Positions 13,451-22,248 are shown, numbered from the stretch's first letter. The stretch is DNA of 22,295 nucleotides from an uncultured Erysipelotrichales bacterium (GCA_910579135.1 CAJTTM010000038.1:1-22295); one strand, 5' to 3'. The notes: generated by a model from the letters alone, not told the origin. Numbers and translations: made by a program.

Positions 13451-13477
13451 AATCCCTTTTTATAAAGGGATTTTTTT
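13451..13477 (+). terminator. rpmA terminator
   Basis: AATCCCTTT (13451-13459) and AAAGGGATT (13464-13472) form a perfect 9-bp stem with a TTAT loop and a seven-base T-tract. It separates rplU-prp-rpmA from obgE. Confidence 0.92.
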
Positions 13478-13523
13478 AAATGATTTATTAATACTATAAC
13501 TTGTGCTAGAAAGGAAAAGTTTA

Positions 13524-14810
13524 ATGAAATTTGTAGATAAAGTAAAATTTTATGTTGAAGCTGGTAAAGGTGGAGACGGAGTTGTTGCTTTTAGAAGAGA
13601 GGCTTATGTTCCTAAAGGTGGACCTTCAGGTGGCGATGGAGGTAAGGGAGGAAGTGTTATTTTTGAAGCTACGACTTCTTTGTCAACTTTATTAGATTTT
13701 CGTTATCATAAAGAATATAAAGCTAAAAATGGTATGAATGGTATGGCTAAGAAAATGCATGGTAGTGATGGAGCTAATATTATTTTAAAAGTACCTGTAG
13801 GAACTGTTATTTATGATGAGGATACTGGGGTGAAGATGGCTGATTTAACTCGTGATAAGCAAACTGTTGTGATTGCGAAAGGTGGAAGAGGTGGAAGAGG
13901 TAATACTCGTTTTGCTTCTAGTCGTAATCCTGCTCCTACAATATGTGAAAGAGGAGAACCAGGGGAAAAGTTTAATTTGGTATGTGAATTAAAACTTTTA
14001 GCTGATGTTGGTTTGGTTGGTTTCCCTTCTGTTGGAAAGTCAACGTTTTTGTCTGTAGTGACTCGCGCAAGACCACAGATTGCTGATTATCATTTTACAA
14101 CAATTGTTCCTAATTTGGGAGTTGTTCAGGCAAAGGATGGAAGATCTTTTGTTATGGCAGATTTACCAGGGTTAATTGAAGGAGCAAGTCAAGGAAAAGG
14201 TTTAGGTCATCAATTTTTAAGGCATATTGAAAGATGTCGTGTTATTATTCATGTGATTGATATGGCTGGTAGTGAAGGTAGAGATCCTTATGAGGATTTT
14301 GTTTTGATTAATAAGGAATTAGAGGAATATAAATATCGTCTGTTAGAAAGACCACAAATTGTTGTTGCAAATAAGATGGATGAAGATGGAGCAGAAGAGA
14401 ATTTAAAACGTTTTAAAGAAAAAGTTGGAGATTCTATTCCAGTATTTCCTGTTATTGCTTTGCTTAAAGAGGGTGTTGATTTACCTATTTATGCAGCGGC
14501 AGACTTATTAGAAAAGACTCCTTATTTTGAAGATGAGGATGAAGAGATTGAACAAAGTGTGTTATATACATATCAAGGTGATGATGAAATAGGATTTGAA
14601 ATTCATAATGAAGGTAATGGTTATTGGAATGTTACTGGTGAGAGAGTTGAGAAGATTGTTTCTATGGCATCTTTATATAATGATGATGGTATTAAACGTT
14701 TTGCGATTAAAATGCGTAATATTGGATTAGAAGAGGCTTTAAGAGCATCTGGTGTTCAAAGTGGAGATACTGTACGTATTTTAGATTATGAATTTGAATT
14801 TTTTGAATAG
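13524..14810 (+). CDS. obgE: Obg family GTPase
   Basis: The 428-aa GTPase is involved in 50S assembly and stress responses. It has three domains. The glycine-rich Obg fold (1-158) includes GKGGDGVVAFRRE and PSGGDGGKGGSV. The G domain has G1 GFPSVGKST (166-174), G3 DLPGLIEGA and G4 NKMD. The C-terminal OCT domain ends in the usual acidic stretch (YEFEFFE). An in-frame GTG at 13503 exists, but the ATG at 13524 is preferred: GAAAGGA lies 8-9 nt upstream and MKFVDKVKFYVEAG is the normal beginning. A weak TATAAC (13495-13500) could be its -10 box; no good -35 is seen. Confidence 0.97.
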   Translation: MKFVDKVKFYVEAGKGGDGVVAFRREAYVPKGGPSGGDGGKGGSVIFEATTSLSTLLDFRYHKEYKAKNGMNGMAKKMHGSDGANIILKVPVGTVIYDEDTGVKMADLTRDKQTVVIAKGGRGGRGNTRFASSRNPAPTICERGEPGEKFNLVCELKLLADVGLVGFPSVGKSTFLSVVTRARPQIADYHFTTIVPNLGVVQAKDGRSFVMADLPGLIEGASQGKGLGHQFLRHIERCRVIIHVIDMAGSEGRDPYEDFVLINKELEEYKYRLLERPQIVVANKMDEDGAEENLKRFKEKVGDSIPVFPVIALLKEGVDLPIYAAADLLEKTPYFEDEDEEIEQSVLYTYQGDDEIGFEIHNEGNGYWNVTGERVEKIVSMASLYNDDGIKRFAIKMRNIGLEEALRASGVQSGDTVRILDYEFEFFE

Positions 14811-14834
14811 GACTTTTTGTCCTATTTTCTTTTT
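14806..14834 (+). terminator. obgE terminator overlapping the stop codon
   Basis: AATAGGAC (14806-14813) pairs perfectly with GTCCTATT (14819-14826) around a T5 loop, then TTCTTTTT. The TAG stop of obgE (14808-14810) is inside the first arm. Confidence 0.88.
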
Positions 14835-14853
14835 ATATAAAATATGATAGAAT
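14825..14853 (+). promoter_or_regulatory. Candidate ruvA promoter, extended -10
   Basis: TAGAAT (14848-14853) is preceded by TG one base upstream (ATGATAGAAT, as at rplS). The -35 position, TTTTCT, is weak. It lies directly after the obgE terminator and 27 nt before the ruvA ATG. Confidence 0.55.
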
Positions 14854-14879
14854 GTTACTAATTGAAAAGAGGTTTTTTT

Positions 14880-15446
14880 ATGTATAGTTATATTAAAGGT
14901 ATTATTATAGAATTATCTAAGGATCATATTGTTATTGAGAATAATGGTATTGGTTATTTTGTTTATGTTTCTAATCCATATCGTTTTCAAAAAGGGAAAG
15001 AGATGATTGTTTATATTTATCAACAAGTTAAAGAAGATGATATTATTTTATTTGGATTTGAAAAAAAAGAAGAAAAGGATTTATTCTTAAAGTTAATTTT
15101 AGTAAAAGGAATAGGTTGTAAAACAGCTATTGGTATTTTAGCAACGGGTGATGTACAAGCTATTATTAGTGCTATAGAATCTAAGAATATTACTTATTTA
15201 AAGAAAATTCCAGGTATTGGTCCTAAGGCTGCACAACAAATTGTATTAGATTTACAAGGTAAATTTAAAGGTAGTGTAAATGATATTGTGTTATCTACAC
15301 CTGAATATGATGAGGCTATAGAGGTATTAATTGCTTTAGGTTATAAACAAAGTGAAGTTGATAAAGCGATGTCTAAATTAGCTAATGAAAAACTAGATAC
15401 TAATGGGTATGTGAAAAAGGCATTGAGTTTAATTGTGAAATTATAA
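14880..15446 (+). CDS. ruvA: Holliday junction branch migration protein RuvA
   Basis: The 188-aa protein forms tetramers that bind the four-way junction and recruit RuvB. The N-terminal OB-fold starts MYSYIKGIIIELSKDHIVIE. Two helix-hairpin-helix motifs follow (LVKGIGCKTAIGIL and IPGIGPKAAQQIVLDL), and the C-terminal domain that contacts RuvB closes the protein (YDEAIEVLIALGYKQSEV). The frame can be extended to a TTG at 14862, but AGAGG (14868-14872) and homology support the ATG at 14880. ruvB follows 10 nt later with a strong ribosome binding site. Confidence 0.97.
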   Translation: MYSYIKGIIIELSKDHIVIENNGIGYFVYVSNPYRFQKGKEMIVYIYQQVKEDDIILFGFEKKEEKDLFLKLILVKGIGCKTAIGILATGDVQAIISAIESKNITYLKKIPGIGPKAAQQIVLDLQGKFKGSVNDIVLSTPEYDEAIEVLIALGYKQSEVDKAMSKLANEKLDTNGYVKKALSLIVKL

Positions 15447-15456
15447 GGAGGATATT

Positions 15457-16452
15457 ATGGATAGAGATATCTTAGATACAAACGAACATTATGAAGATGA
15501 AGAAAGTAGTTTACGTCCTCTTACATTTGATGAATATGTTGGTCAAAGAGATTTAAAAAATAATTTAAAAGTCTTTGTAGGTGCTGCGAAGATGAGAGAT
15601 GAAACATTGGATCATGTTTTATTATATGGACCTCCAGGTTTAGGAAAAACAACAATGTCAATGATCATCGCAAATGAAATGGGAACACATATTAAGATTA
15701 CAACTGGACCAAGTATTGAAAAGACGGGAGATCTTGTTGCCATATTAACTGCTTTAGAACCAGGTGATGTTTTATTTATAGATGAAATTCATAGATTGAA
15801 TAAAGTTGTAGAAGAAATGCTTTATCCTGCTATGGAAGATTATGCAATAGATGTCGTTATTGGAAAAGAAGCATCAACACGTTCAGTACGTATTGATTTA
15901 CCGCCTTTCACTCTTGTAGGAGCAACGACAAGAGCAGGGGATTTATCAGCTCCTTTAAGAGATCGTTTTGGTATTATTTCAAAGTTAGAATATTATAATG
16001 AAGAAGATCTAAGTGCTATTATTGATCGTACAAGTAAAGTCTATCATATGGAAATGGATGATAGTGCTAAAAAAGAACTTGCGAAAAGATCAAGAGGTAC
16101 ACCACGTATTGCGAATAGACTTTTTAGACGTGTAAGAGATTTCTCTCAATATAATGGAGATGAAGTGATTACAAAAGAGCGTACAGTAGAAGCATTAACA
16201 CGTTTAAAAGTAGATGAATTAGGATTAGATGAAGTTGATCAAAAATATCTTTTAGGTATTATTCATCGATATCAAGGAGGACCAGTTGGAGTGGAAGCTT
16301 TGGCTGCTAGTATTGGTGAAGAACCTACAACATTAGAAGATGTTTATGAGCCTTATTTGTTACAAAAAGGATTAATTAAAAGAACACAAAGAGGAAGAAT
16401 TGTAACTCAAAAGGCATATGAGCATTTACATATTATAAGAGAAGAATCTTAG
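15457..16452 (+). CDS. ruvB: Holliday junction branch migration ATPase RuvB
   Basis: The 331-aa AAA+ motor drives DNA through the RuvA-bound junction. Walker A is GPPGLGKTT and Walker B is LFIDEIHRL. Sensor 1 is in LVGATTRAG, and the arginine-finger region is APLRDRFGI. The C-terminal winged helix contains GGPVGVEALAASIGEE and ends RTQRGRIVT. AAGGAGG (15445-15451) overlaps the ruvA stop. Its TAG stop is in the loop of the following terminator. ruvC is not present, which is normal for Firmicutes. Confidence 0.98.
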   Translation: MDRDILDTNEHYEDEESSLRPLTFDEYVGQRDLKNNLKVFVGAAKMRDETLDHVLLYGPPGLGKTTMSMIIANEMGTHIKITTGPSIEKTGDLVAILTALEPGDVLFIDEIHRLNKVVEEMLYPAMEDYAIDVVIGKEASTRSVRIDLPPFTLVGATTRAGDLSAPLRDRFGIISKLEYYNEEDLSAIIDRTSKVYHMEMDDSAKKELAKRSRGTPRIANRLFRRVRDFSQYNGDEVITKERTVEALTRLKVDELGLDEVDQKYLLGIIHRYQGGPVGVEALAASIGEEPTTLEDVYEPYLLQKGLIKRTQRGRIVTQKAYEHLHIIREES

Positions 16453-16465
16453 GATTCTTTTTTTT
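16442..16465 (+). terminator. ruvB terminator with the stop codon in its loop
   Basis: AAGAATC (16442-16448) and GATTCTT (16453-16459) form the stem around TTAG, and the T-tract runs to 16465. The comEA ribosome binding site begins three bases later. The 7-bp stem is short, so some readthrough into comEA is likely and may be its main transcription source. Confidence 0.7.
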
Positions 16466-16477
16466 ATGGAGGTAAAA

Positions 16478-16948
16478 ATGAAGAAATTAAAAATAGTTGG
16501 ATTATTAGTTATTATGTTTGTTTCAGTTTTATATGATTTTAAGACACCTACTTTAAAACCAAAAGAGAAAAAGAGTTATAGTGTTGTCACTTTAGAAGGG
16601 GCTTTTTTAAAAACAGGAGAATATAAGTATGAAGGAGTACTTACTATTGAACAGTTGATTCAAAAAGTAGGTGTTCAAAAGAATGCGAATTTAAAATGTT
16701 TAGATTTAAAAAGGAAAGTTAAAGATGAATCATCTATTTATCTTCCTATAAAGAATAAAGATGCTATTTCTTTAAATCGTGCGAGTCAAAAAGAATTAAT
16801 GACATTAAAAGGTATAGGAGAAAAAACATCACTTAAAATTATTGAATATAGAAAAAAGCAAAGATTTAGTTGTTTAGAAGATATTAAGAATGTAAAAGGA
16901 ATAGGAGAAAAGACATTTATAAGATTGAGAGATTTAATATGTCTATAA
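16478..16948 (+). CDS. comEA: Competence DNA receptor ComEA
   Basis: The 156-aa membrane-anchored protein binds double-stranded DNA at the outer membrane face during transformation. A membrane segment covers residues 5-19. An SLBB-type beta domain is at about 37-70 (VVTLEGAFLKTGEY, LTIEQLIQKVGV). The C-terminus is a pair of helix-hairpin-helix DNA-binding motifs (LNRASQKELMTLKGIGEKTS and NVKGIGEKTF). An upstream ATG at 16466 is unlikely because it contains the GGAGG (16468-16472) that serves the ATG at 16478. comEC overlaps its end by 10 nt. The order comEA-comEC matches Bacillus but lacks comEB. Confidence 0.93.
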   Translation: MKKLKIVGLLVIMFVSVLYDFKTPTLKPKEKKSYSVVTLEGAFLKTGEYKYEGVLTIEQLIQKVGVQKNANLKCLDLKRKVKDESSIYLPIKNKDAISLNRASQKELMTLKGIGEKTSLKIIEYRKKQRFSCLEDIKNVKGIGEKTFIRLRDLICL

Positions 16949-18927
16949 GATATCATTTGATATATTATGCAATAGCTTTATTTCTATTAGTTTTATCAAT
17001 GTTAAATTATATCTTTATTTTCCTTTTTTTATTTTATTTATATTTCTTTATATCTAAAACATCTTTTATTTCTGCTTTTTTGTTTATTGTTTCTGTGTTA
17101 TTAATATTAATTTTTAAACCTCAGTATGATTTATCATTTCATTCTATTATAGAAGGAAAAGTTATTGAAGCAAAGGATAATTATTGTATTGTGAGTTGTG
17201 ATCATCAAAATGTAAAAGTTTATCATCAAGAATCATTTGAATATGGAGATGAAGTTCAATTCAAAATCAAACAACTGACAATACAAAAACAAAAGAATGA
17301 TTATGGATATGATGAAGAAATTTATTTTTTATCTCATGATATCCAAATTAAAGCTTCACTCGTTAAAGTTTTAAAATTAGAACATAAAGATAATTTTGTG
17401 AGTTTTATTGAAAAGAGATTGAGTCATAATGAAAAAACAAGAAGTTATCAAAGATTATTTTTATTAGGAGTTAAAGATAAATATATTGAAGATGATTATC
17501 ATCAATTATTAAATTTATCTATTATTCATTTGTTTGCTTTATCTGGTATGCATCTCTCTTATTTAAAGAAATTATTAAGACAATTATTGTCTTTTTTTAT
17601 TCAAAAGAATTATTGTGATTGGATCGTATATATTTTTTTGTTTTATTATATTACTCATATTCCTTATTCTATTTCTCTTTTTAGAGCATTCTATATGCTT
17701 GTTTTATATGAGTTGTTTAAAGAATATCTTAATATGTTAGATATCTATTCTATAGTATTTATATTCTTTTTATTAAAGAATCCCTATTATTTATATAATT
17801 ATTCATTTCTATTTTCTTTTGGAATTTATTTCTTTGTTTTATTATGTAAAGATATAAAATATTCAGAGTTTTATGTTTATTTGTTTTCAATACCTTTTCT
17901 TATTTATACTCAAAACAAAATTAATATTTTTTCCTTATTATTTTCAATGTGTTTGACTTTATTTGTAGAATTATTTTATGAAGTGATTATATTATCTACT
18001 TTTCTTCCTTTTATTGAACTACCTTTATCTATAATGGTATCGTTATTAAATAAAATGATTCAATTCACCTCGTTATTTGATAGTTATATTATTTTTAGAA
18101 ATCCAACTTTATCATTTATCATTATCTTTTATTATATTGCTGCTAAAATCATCATGAAACGTCAATTACAATTAAAATGTTTAAAAGAACATAGTCTTAT
18201 TATTGCTTTGATGATAGCTTTTTTAATTTATGGAAAATATCCATTGTATGCAACAGTAACAATGATTGATGTAGGACAAGGGGATTGTTGTTTGATTCGT
18301 TTGCCGTTTTTTCAAGGTAGTGTATTGATTGATACAGGAGGAGATAGAAACTATGATATAGCAACTACAACTTTGATTCCATACTTTCATTCTATTGGTC
18401 TTGATTCATTGGATTATGTGTATATCTCTCATAATGATTATGATCATTGTGGTGCCCTTGAATCCTTAGAAAAGAATTTTAATGTGAAACATGTTATTAA
18501 ACAATATGAAGAAAAAAGACAAATTGGTGATTTAACAATAGAAATGCTTAATACTCATAAAACATATTCTTCTTCTAATGATCAATCATTATTAATGAAA
18601 TTAAAATTATATGGATATCATTTTTTATTTATGGGTGATGCTTCTATAGAGGTTGAAAAAGATTTACTTGAACAATATCAACATATAGATATTCATTTTT
18701 TAAAAGTTTCTCATCATGGAAGTCAAACAAGTAGTGGAGTTGAATTATTTGAATTAATTCAACCTCAAATTGCGATGATTTCAGTAAAAAAGAATAATTT
18801 ATATAAACATCCTAGTGATAAAGTTATTAAACGTTTAAAAAGAAAAGGAATCATGATTTTAAGGACAGATGAAATAGGAATGTTTCATTTATGTTTTTAT
18901 AAGAAATTATATTACATTTTTGAGTGA
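16939..18927 (+). CDS. comEC: Competence DNA-uptake channel ComEC
   Basis: This 662-aa membrane protein takes single-stranded DNA into the cytoplasm. Two or three membrane segments come first (residues 1-60). An OB-like soluble part follows (VIEGKVIEAKDNYCIVSCD). The competence domain with many membrane helices includes HLFALSGMHLSYLK. The C-terminal metallo-beta-lactamase-like domain starts at TMIDVGQGDCCLIR. Its metal motif HNDYDH is intact (H498, D500, D502, H503), as is VSHHGS (H592-H593), so nuclease activity is possible. Slightly shorter than Bacillus ComEC. It is codon- and base-biased to T, as expected for membrane helices. The frame is intact, so the gene is probably functional. Confidence 0.95.
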   Translation: MSIRYHLIYYAIALFLLVLSMLNYIFIFLFLFYLYFFISKTSFISAFLFIVSVLLILIFKPQYDLSFHSIIEGKVIEAKDNYCIVSCDHQNVKVYHQESFEYGDEVQFKIKQLTIQKQKNDYGYDEEIYFLSHDIQIKASLVKVLKLEHKDNFVSFIEKRLSHNEKTRSYQRLFLLGVKDKYIEDDYHQLLNLSIIHLFALSGMHLSYLKKLLRQLLSFFIQKNYCDWIVYIFLFYYITHIPYSISLFRAFYMLVLYELFKEYLNMLDIYSIVFIFFLLKNPYYLYNYSFLFSFGIYFFVLLCKDIKYSEFYVYLFSIPFLIYTQNKINIFSLLFSMCLTLFVELFYEVIILSTFLPFIELPLSIMVSLLNKMIQFTSLFDSYIIFRNPTLSFIIIFYYIAAKIIMKRQLQLKCLKEHSLIIALMIAFLIYGKYPLYATVTMIDVGQGDCCLIRLPFFQGSVLIDTGGDRNYDIATTTLIPYFHSIGLDSLDYVYISHNDYDHCGALESLEKNFNVKHVIKQYEEKRQIGDLTIEMLNTHKTYSSSNDQSLLMKLKLYGYHFLFMGDASIEVEKDLLEQYQHIDIHFLKVSHHGSQTSSGVELFELIQPQIAMISVKKNNLYKHPSDKVIKRLKRKGIMILRTDEIGMFHLCFYKKLYYIFE

Positions 18928-18940
18928 TTTCATGTATAAT
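18912..18940 (+). promoter_or_regulatory. Candidate holA promoter
   Basis: TTACAT (18912-18917), a 17-base spacer and a perfect TATAAT (18935-18940). The -35 is in the last codons of comEC. The predicted start near 18947 leaves a leader of about 12 nt, containing the weak ribosome binding site GGTGAT. Confidence 0.6.
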
Positions 18941-18958
18941 GTTTTATGGTGATGATTG

Positions 18959-19948
18959 ATGAATTTTGTTCTTTATGGTGATGATAAGTTTTTGCTTGAT
19001 AAGAAGTTAAAAGCGATTCAAAAGAAATATAACATTAGTGATGAAAACATGAATATAGTGACTTATTGGTGCAATGAAACTTCTATGAAAGAAATCATTG
19101 ATGATGCTTTGACACCACCTTTTTTTAGTGATTATAAGATGGTCTTAGTAAAGAATCCTTTTTTTTTAACAACCCAAAAACAAAAAGGAATAACTGAAAA
19201 TGATATTAAGATGTTTTTAGATTATATTTCTTGTGATAATCCGCTGACACTTTTTGTGATTTATCGTGATGTTAAAGATTTTGATGAACGAAAAAAAGTG
19301 GTTAAAACTTTAAGAAAAAATTGTCAATTTTATCAATGTGAGAAATTAACAGATCAACAATTATATAAAGCAGTTAGAGAATCGATTAAAGCAAGAAATT
19401 GTCAAATTGATGATGATGCTTTAGAGTTGTTTTTATCTAGAATGCCTAATGATTTATTGATGATATCAAAAGAAGTAGAAAAATTAAGTTTATATACTTC
19501 ACATATTGATAAGAGGGCTGTTGATTTATTAGTAACAAAAAAGATAGAAGAAAATATTTTTGAGCTAACAAGCGCCTATTTAAATAAGGATTTAGAGAAA
19601 TGTTTTCAGATTTATAATGATTTAATCATAAAGAATGAGGAACCAATTAAATTGGTTGTTATGATTGCAAATTCTTTGCGTTTATTATATCAGGTGAAGT
19701 TTTTAGATAGAAAAGGTTATAATGATAAAGAGATAGCGAGTATGCTTTCTATTAATCCTTACCGTTTAAGATATATTCGTCAAGATAGTGGTAATTTTGA
19801 TTTAAATGAATTATTAGAAAAGATTGATGAGTTATCTCAATTGGATATAGCTATCAAAACAGGAAAAGTTGATCGCTATAAAGGATTAGAATTATTTATT
19901 TTAAAAATGAAAGGTGATAATCATGGAATCGTTGAAAGAACTATATAA
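18959..19948 (+). CDS. holA: DNA polymerase III delta subunit
   Basis: The 329-aa protein is the clamp-opening wrench of the clamp-loader complex. It has an AAA+-like fold without Walker A. The family pattern is visible: FVLYGDDKFLLDKKLKAI at the start, TPPFFSDYKMVLVKNPFF, ELFLSRMPNDLLMISKEVEKLSLY, and the C-terminal helical domain with ANSLRLLYQVKFLDRKGYNDKEIA. A TTG one codon upstream opens the frame, but the ATG at 18959 is the natural start; the ribosome binding site (GGTGAT) is weak. It follows comEC as in Bacillus (comEC-yqeN). Its end overlaps the serine dehydratase gene by 26 nt. Confidence 0.93.
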   Translation: MNFVLYGDDKFLLDKKLKAIQKKYNISDENMNIVTYWCNETSMKEIIDDALTPPFFSDYKMVLVKNPFFLTTQKQKGITENDIKMFLDYISCDNPLTLFVIYRDVKDFDERKKVVKTLRKNCQFYQCEKLTDQQLYKAVRESIKARNCQIDDDALELFLSRMPNDLLMISKEVEKLSLYTSHIDKRAVDLLVTKKIEENIFELTSAYLNKDLEKCFQIYNDLIIKNEEPIKLVVMIANSLRLLYQVKFLDRKGYNDKEIASMLSINPYRLRYIRQDSGNFDLNELLEKIDELSQLDIAIKTGKVDRYKGLELFILKMKGDNHGIVERTI

Positions 19949-21122
19949 AATTGGAGTTGGACCTTCCTCATCTCATACAATGGGACCACAAAGAGCTGTT
20001 CAAAAGATATTAAAGATGTATCCTGAAGCTAATCGTTTTCATGTTGAATTGCATGGCTCTTTAGCTTTGACTGGAAAAGGGCATTTAACAGATTGGATTA
20101 TTGAAAAAACATTTGATCCATTACCTGTTAAGATTTCTTTTAAAGCTGATGCTTTAAAAGAACATCCTAATGGAATGATTTTTCATATATTTAAAGATGA
20201 TGAAGAAATCGCTTGTGAAACGATTTATTCTATTGGTGGGGGAAGTATTCGTTTTGAAGGAGAGAATATTGAACACCAATCAGTATATCCTCATCATACA
20301 ATGAAAGAAATATTAGAGTATGTTGATCAAAAAGGGATTTCTTTATATGATTATGTATTGGAATTTGAAGATGAAGATATAGAAGGTTATTTATATAAGA
20401 TTGTAAATGCAATGTTTAAAAGTGTTCAAAATGGTTTAAAAAAAGAAGGAACTATACAAGGGAAACTGCAATTAAAAAGAGTAGCTAAATCTATGTATCA
20501 ACAAGCAATGAATACAAGAGGAGAAGCTGATCGTGAACGTTTATTTATTATGAGTTATTCTTATGCTGTAGCTGAAGAAAACGCAGATGGAGGAATGGTT
20601 GTGACAGCTCCAACATGTGGAGCAAGTGGTGTTGTTCCAGCTCTTTTGTATTATTGTCATGAACAAAAGAGAATACATAAACGTGATTTGATTAAATCTT
20701 TAGCTGTAGGCGGATTGTTTGGAAATATCATTAAACATAACGCAACTATATCTGGTGCAGATGGAGGGTGTCAGGCAGAGATTGGTTCAGCGTGTGCAAT
20801 GGGAGCTGCTATGATGGCATGGAATAATGAACTTAATAATTCACTTATTGAATATGCAGCTGAAATGGGATTAGAACATAATTTAGGATTAACTTGTGAT
20901 CCTGTTGGAGGTTATGTACAAATTCCTTGTATTGAACGTAATAATTTTGCGGCTTTACGTTCATTTGCAGCAGCTTTACTTGCGAAGCAACTAGGATATG
21001 TAAGACAAAATAAAGTATCATTTGATACAATTGTCAAGGTGATGAGAGATACTGGAAAAGATTTATCATCCGAATATAAAGAAACTTCCCTTGGAGGTTT
21101 AGCAAAGGAATTTGGACTATGA
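19923..21122 (+). CDS. sdaA: L-serine dehydratase, single-chain iron-sulfur type
   Basis: The 399-aa enzyme converts L-serine to pyruvate and ammonia with a [4Fe-4S] cluster. The N-terminal beta domain has the hallmark GVGPSSSHTMGPQRAV. The C-terminal alpha domain has TAPTCGASGVVPALL. Cluster ligands should be C283, C325 and C336; the 42 and 11 residue spacings equal those of the Legionella enzyme as I recall it (C343, C385, C396). That enzyme's C-terminal Cys plug is absent here (the end is AKEFGL). It is a one-chain protein, unlike the two-subunit enzymes common in Clostridia, and about 50 residues shorter than E. coli SdaA. An in-frame GTG at 19914 lies in the ribosome binding site, so the ATG at 19923 is preferred. 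It overlaps holA and, by ATGA, hemW. Confidence 0.93.
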   Translation: MESLKELYKIGVGPSSSHTMGPQRAVQKILKMYPEANRFHVELHGSLALTGKGHLTDWIIEKTFDPLPVKISFKADALKEHPNGMIFHIFKDDEEIACETIYSIGGGSIRFEGENIEHQSVYPHHTMKEILEYVDQKGISLYDYVLEFEDEDIEGYLYKIVNAMFKSVQNGLKKEGTIQGKLQLKRVAKSMYQQAMNTRGEADRERLFIMSYSYAVAEENADGGMVVTAPTCGASGVVPALLYYCHEQKRIHKRDLIKSLAVGGLFGNIIKHNATISGADGGCQAEIGSACAMGAAMMAWNNELNNSLIEYAAEMGLEHNLGLTCDPVGGYVQIPCIERNNFAALRSFAAALLAKQLGYVRQNKVSFDTIVKVMRDTGKDLSSEYKETSLGGLAKEFGL

Positions 21123-22213
21123 GAGCATTATATGTTCATATTCCTTTTTGTGACCATATTTGTTCATATTGTGATTTTTGTAAAGTGTTTTATCAACATG
21201 ACTGGGCAGAGCGTTATTTAGATGCATTATCTTTTGAAATAGAAGATAAAAAAATATATGGAGATTATGATACGATATATATAGGAGGAGGAACTCCTAG
21301 CAGTTTATCATTTCATCAATTAGAAAAGTTATTGAAATTATTAGAACCATTTAGTCATAATGTCAAAGAATATAGTATTGAAGTCAATCCTGAATCCATG
21401 GATGAAGAAAAGATAAAATTATTTATAAAATATCATATTAATAGAATCAGTATTGGAGTTCAAACATTTCATGATGATTTACTTTCTCGTATTGAAAGAT
21501 ATCATACTAGTCAAAAGGCTATTGAAATCATTCAACTTGTCAAACAGTATGGAATAAAAGACATAAATATTGATTTGATTTATGGATTACCCAATCAACA
21601 ACTTCATCATGTTTTTGAAGATATAGATATCATTGATAAGCTTGATATTTCTCATGTATCGATTTATTCATTAATTTTAGAAGATCATACACTTTTAAAG
21701 AATCAAAACTATCAACTATTAAATGATGAAGAAGATGCTTATTGGTATGATGAAATTAATAGATATTTAAAAGAAAAAGATTTTATTCATTATGAAGTGA
21801 GTAATTATTATAAGATAAAACCATCTTATCATAATCTTGTTTATTGGCATGATGAAGATTATGAAGGAATTGGACTAGGTGCACATTCTTTAAAAAATCA
21901 TTATCGTTATGAAAATACAAGAAGTTTAACTCAATATTTCAATCATCATTATTTATACCAAAGTGAAAAATTAAATAATGAAGATGAATTGTTTGAAAAA
22001 ATTATGATGGGTTTAAGATTAATAGAAGGTATTGATATAGAAGGAATGAATCAGTGTTTTAATATTGATTTTATAAGAAAATATCAAAATGTAATAGATA
22101 AATATTTTCATTTAAATATGTTAGTTATTAAAGGAAATTATTTAAAAACAACAGCGTTAGGAATAAAATATTTAAATAATATTTTAGTTGATTTTTTATC
22201 AATAGAAGATTAA
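21119..22213 (+). CDS. hemW: Heme chaperone HemW (radical SAM, HemN-like)
   Basis: The 364-aa protein carries the radical-SAM cluster motif C11-x3-C15-x2-C18 in HIPFCDHICSYCDFC, and the IGGGTPS motif that binds S-adenosylmethionine. Residues such as EVNPESMDEEKIKLF, RISIGVQTFHDDLL and INIDLIYGLPNQ are standard for the family. HemW delivers heme and is often misannotated as coproporphyrinogen dehydrogenase (HemN). The shorter length and the HIPFC-type motif without the full HemN N-terminus favour HemW. The ATG overlaps the serine dehydratase stop (ATGA). In Bacillus hemW precedes hrcA-grpE-dnaK, so hrcA may follow. Confidence 0.93.
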   Translation: MRALYVHIPFCDHICSYCDFCKVFYQHDWAERYLDALSFEIEDKKIYGDYDTIYIGGGTPSSLSFHQLEKLLKLLEPFSHNVKEYSIEVNPESMDEEKIKLFIKYHINRISIGVQTFHDDLLSRIERYHTSQKAIEIIQLVKQYGIKDINIDLIYGLPNQQLHHVFEDIDIIDKLDISHVSIYSLILEDHTLLKNQNYQLLNDEEDAYWYDEINRYLKEKDFIHYEVSNYYKIKPSYHNLVYWHDEDYEGIGLGAHSLKNHYRYENTRSLTQYFNHHYLYQSEKLNNEDELFEKIMMGLRLIEGIDIEGMNQCFNIDFIRKYQNVIDKYFHLNMLVIKGNYLKTTALGIKYLNNILVDFLSIED

Positions 22214-22241
22214 ATAAAAAGGTCTTTTTAGACCTTTTTAT
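22214..22241. terminator. hemW terminator, symmetric
   Basis: ATAAAAAGGTC (22214-22224) and GACCTTTTTAT (22231-22241) form a perfect 11-bp stem with a six-base loop. A and T tracts lie on both sides, so it can work in either direction. Confidence 0.9.
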
Positions 22242-22248
22242 CAGATTG

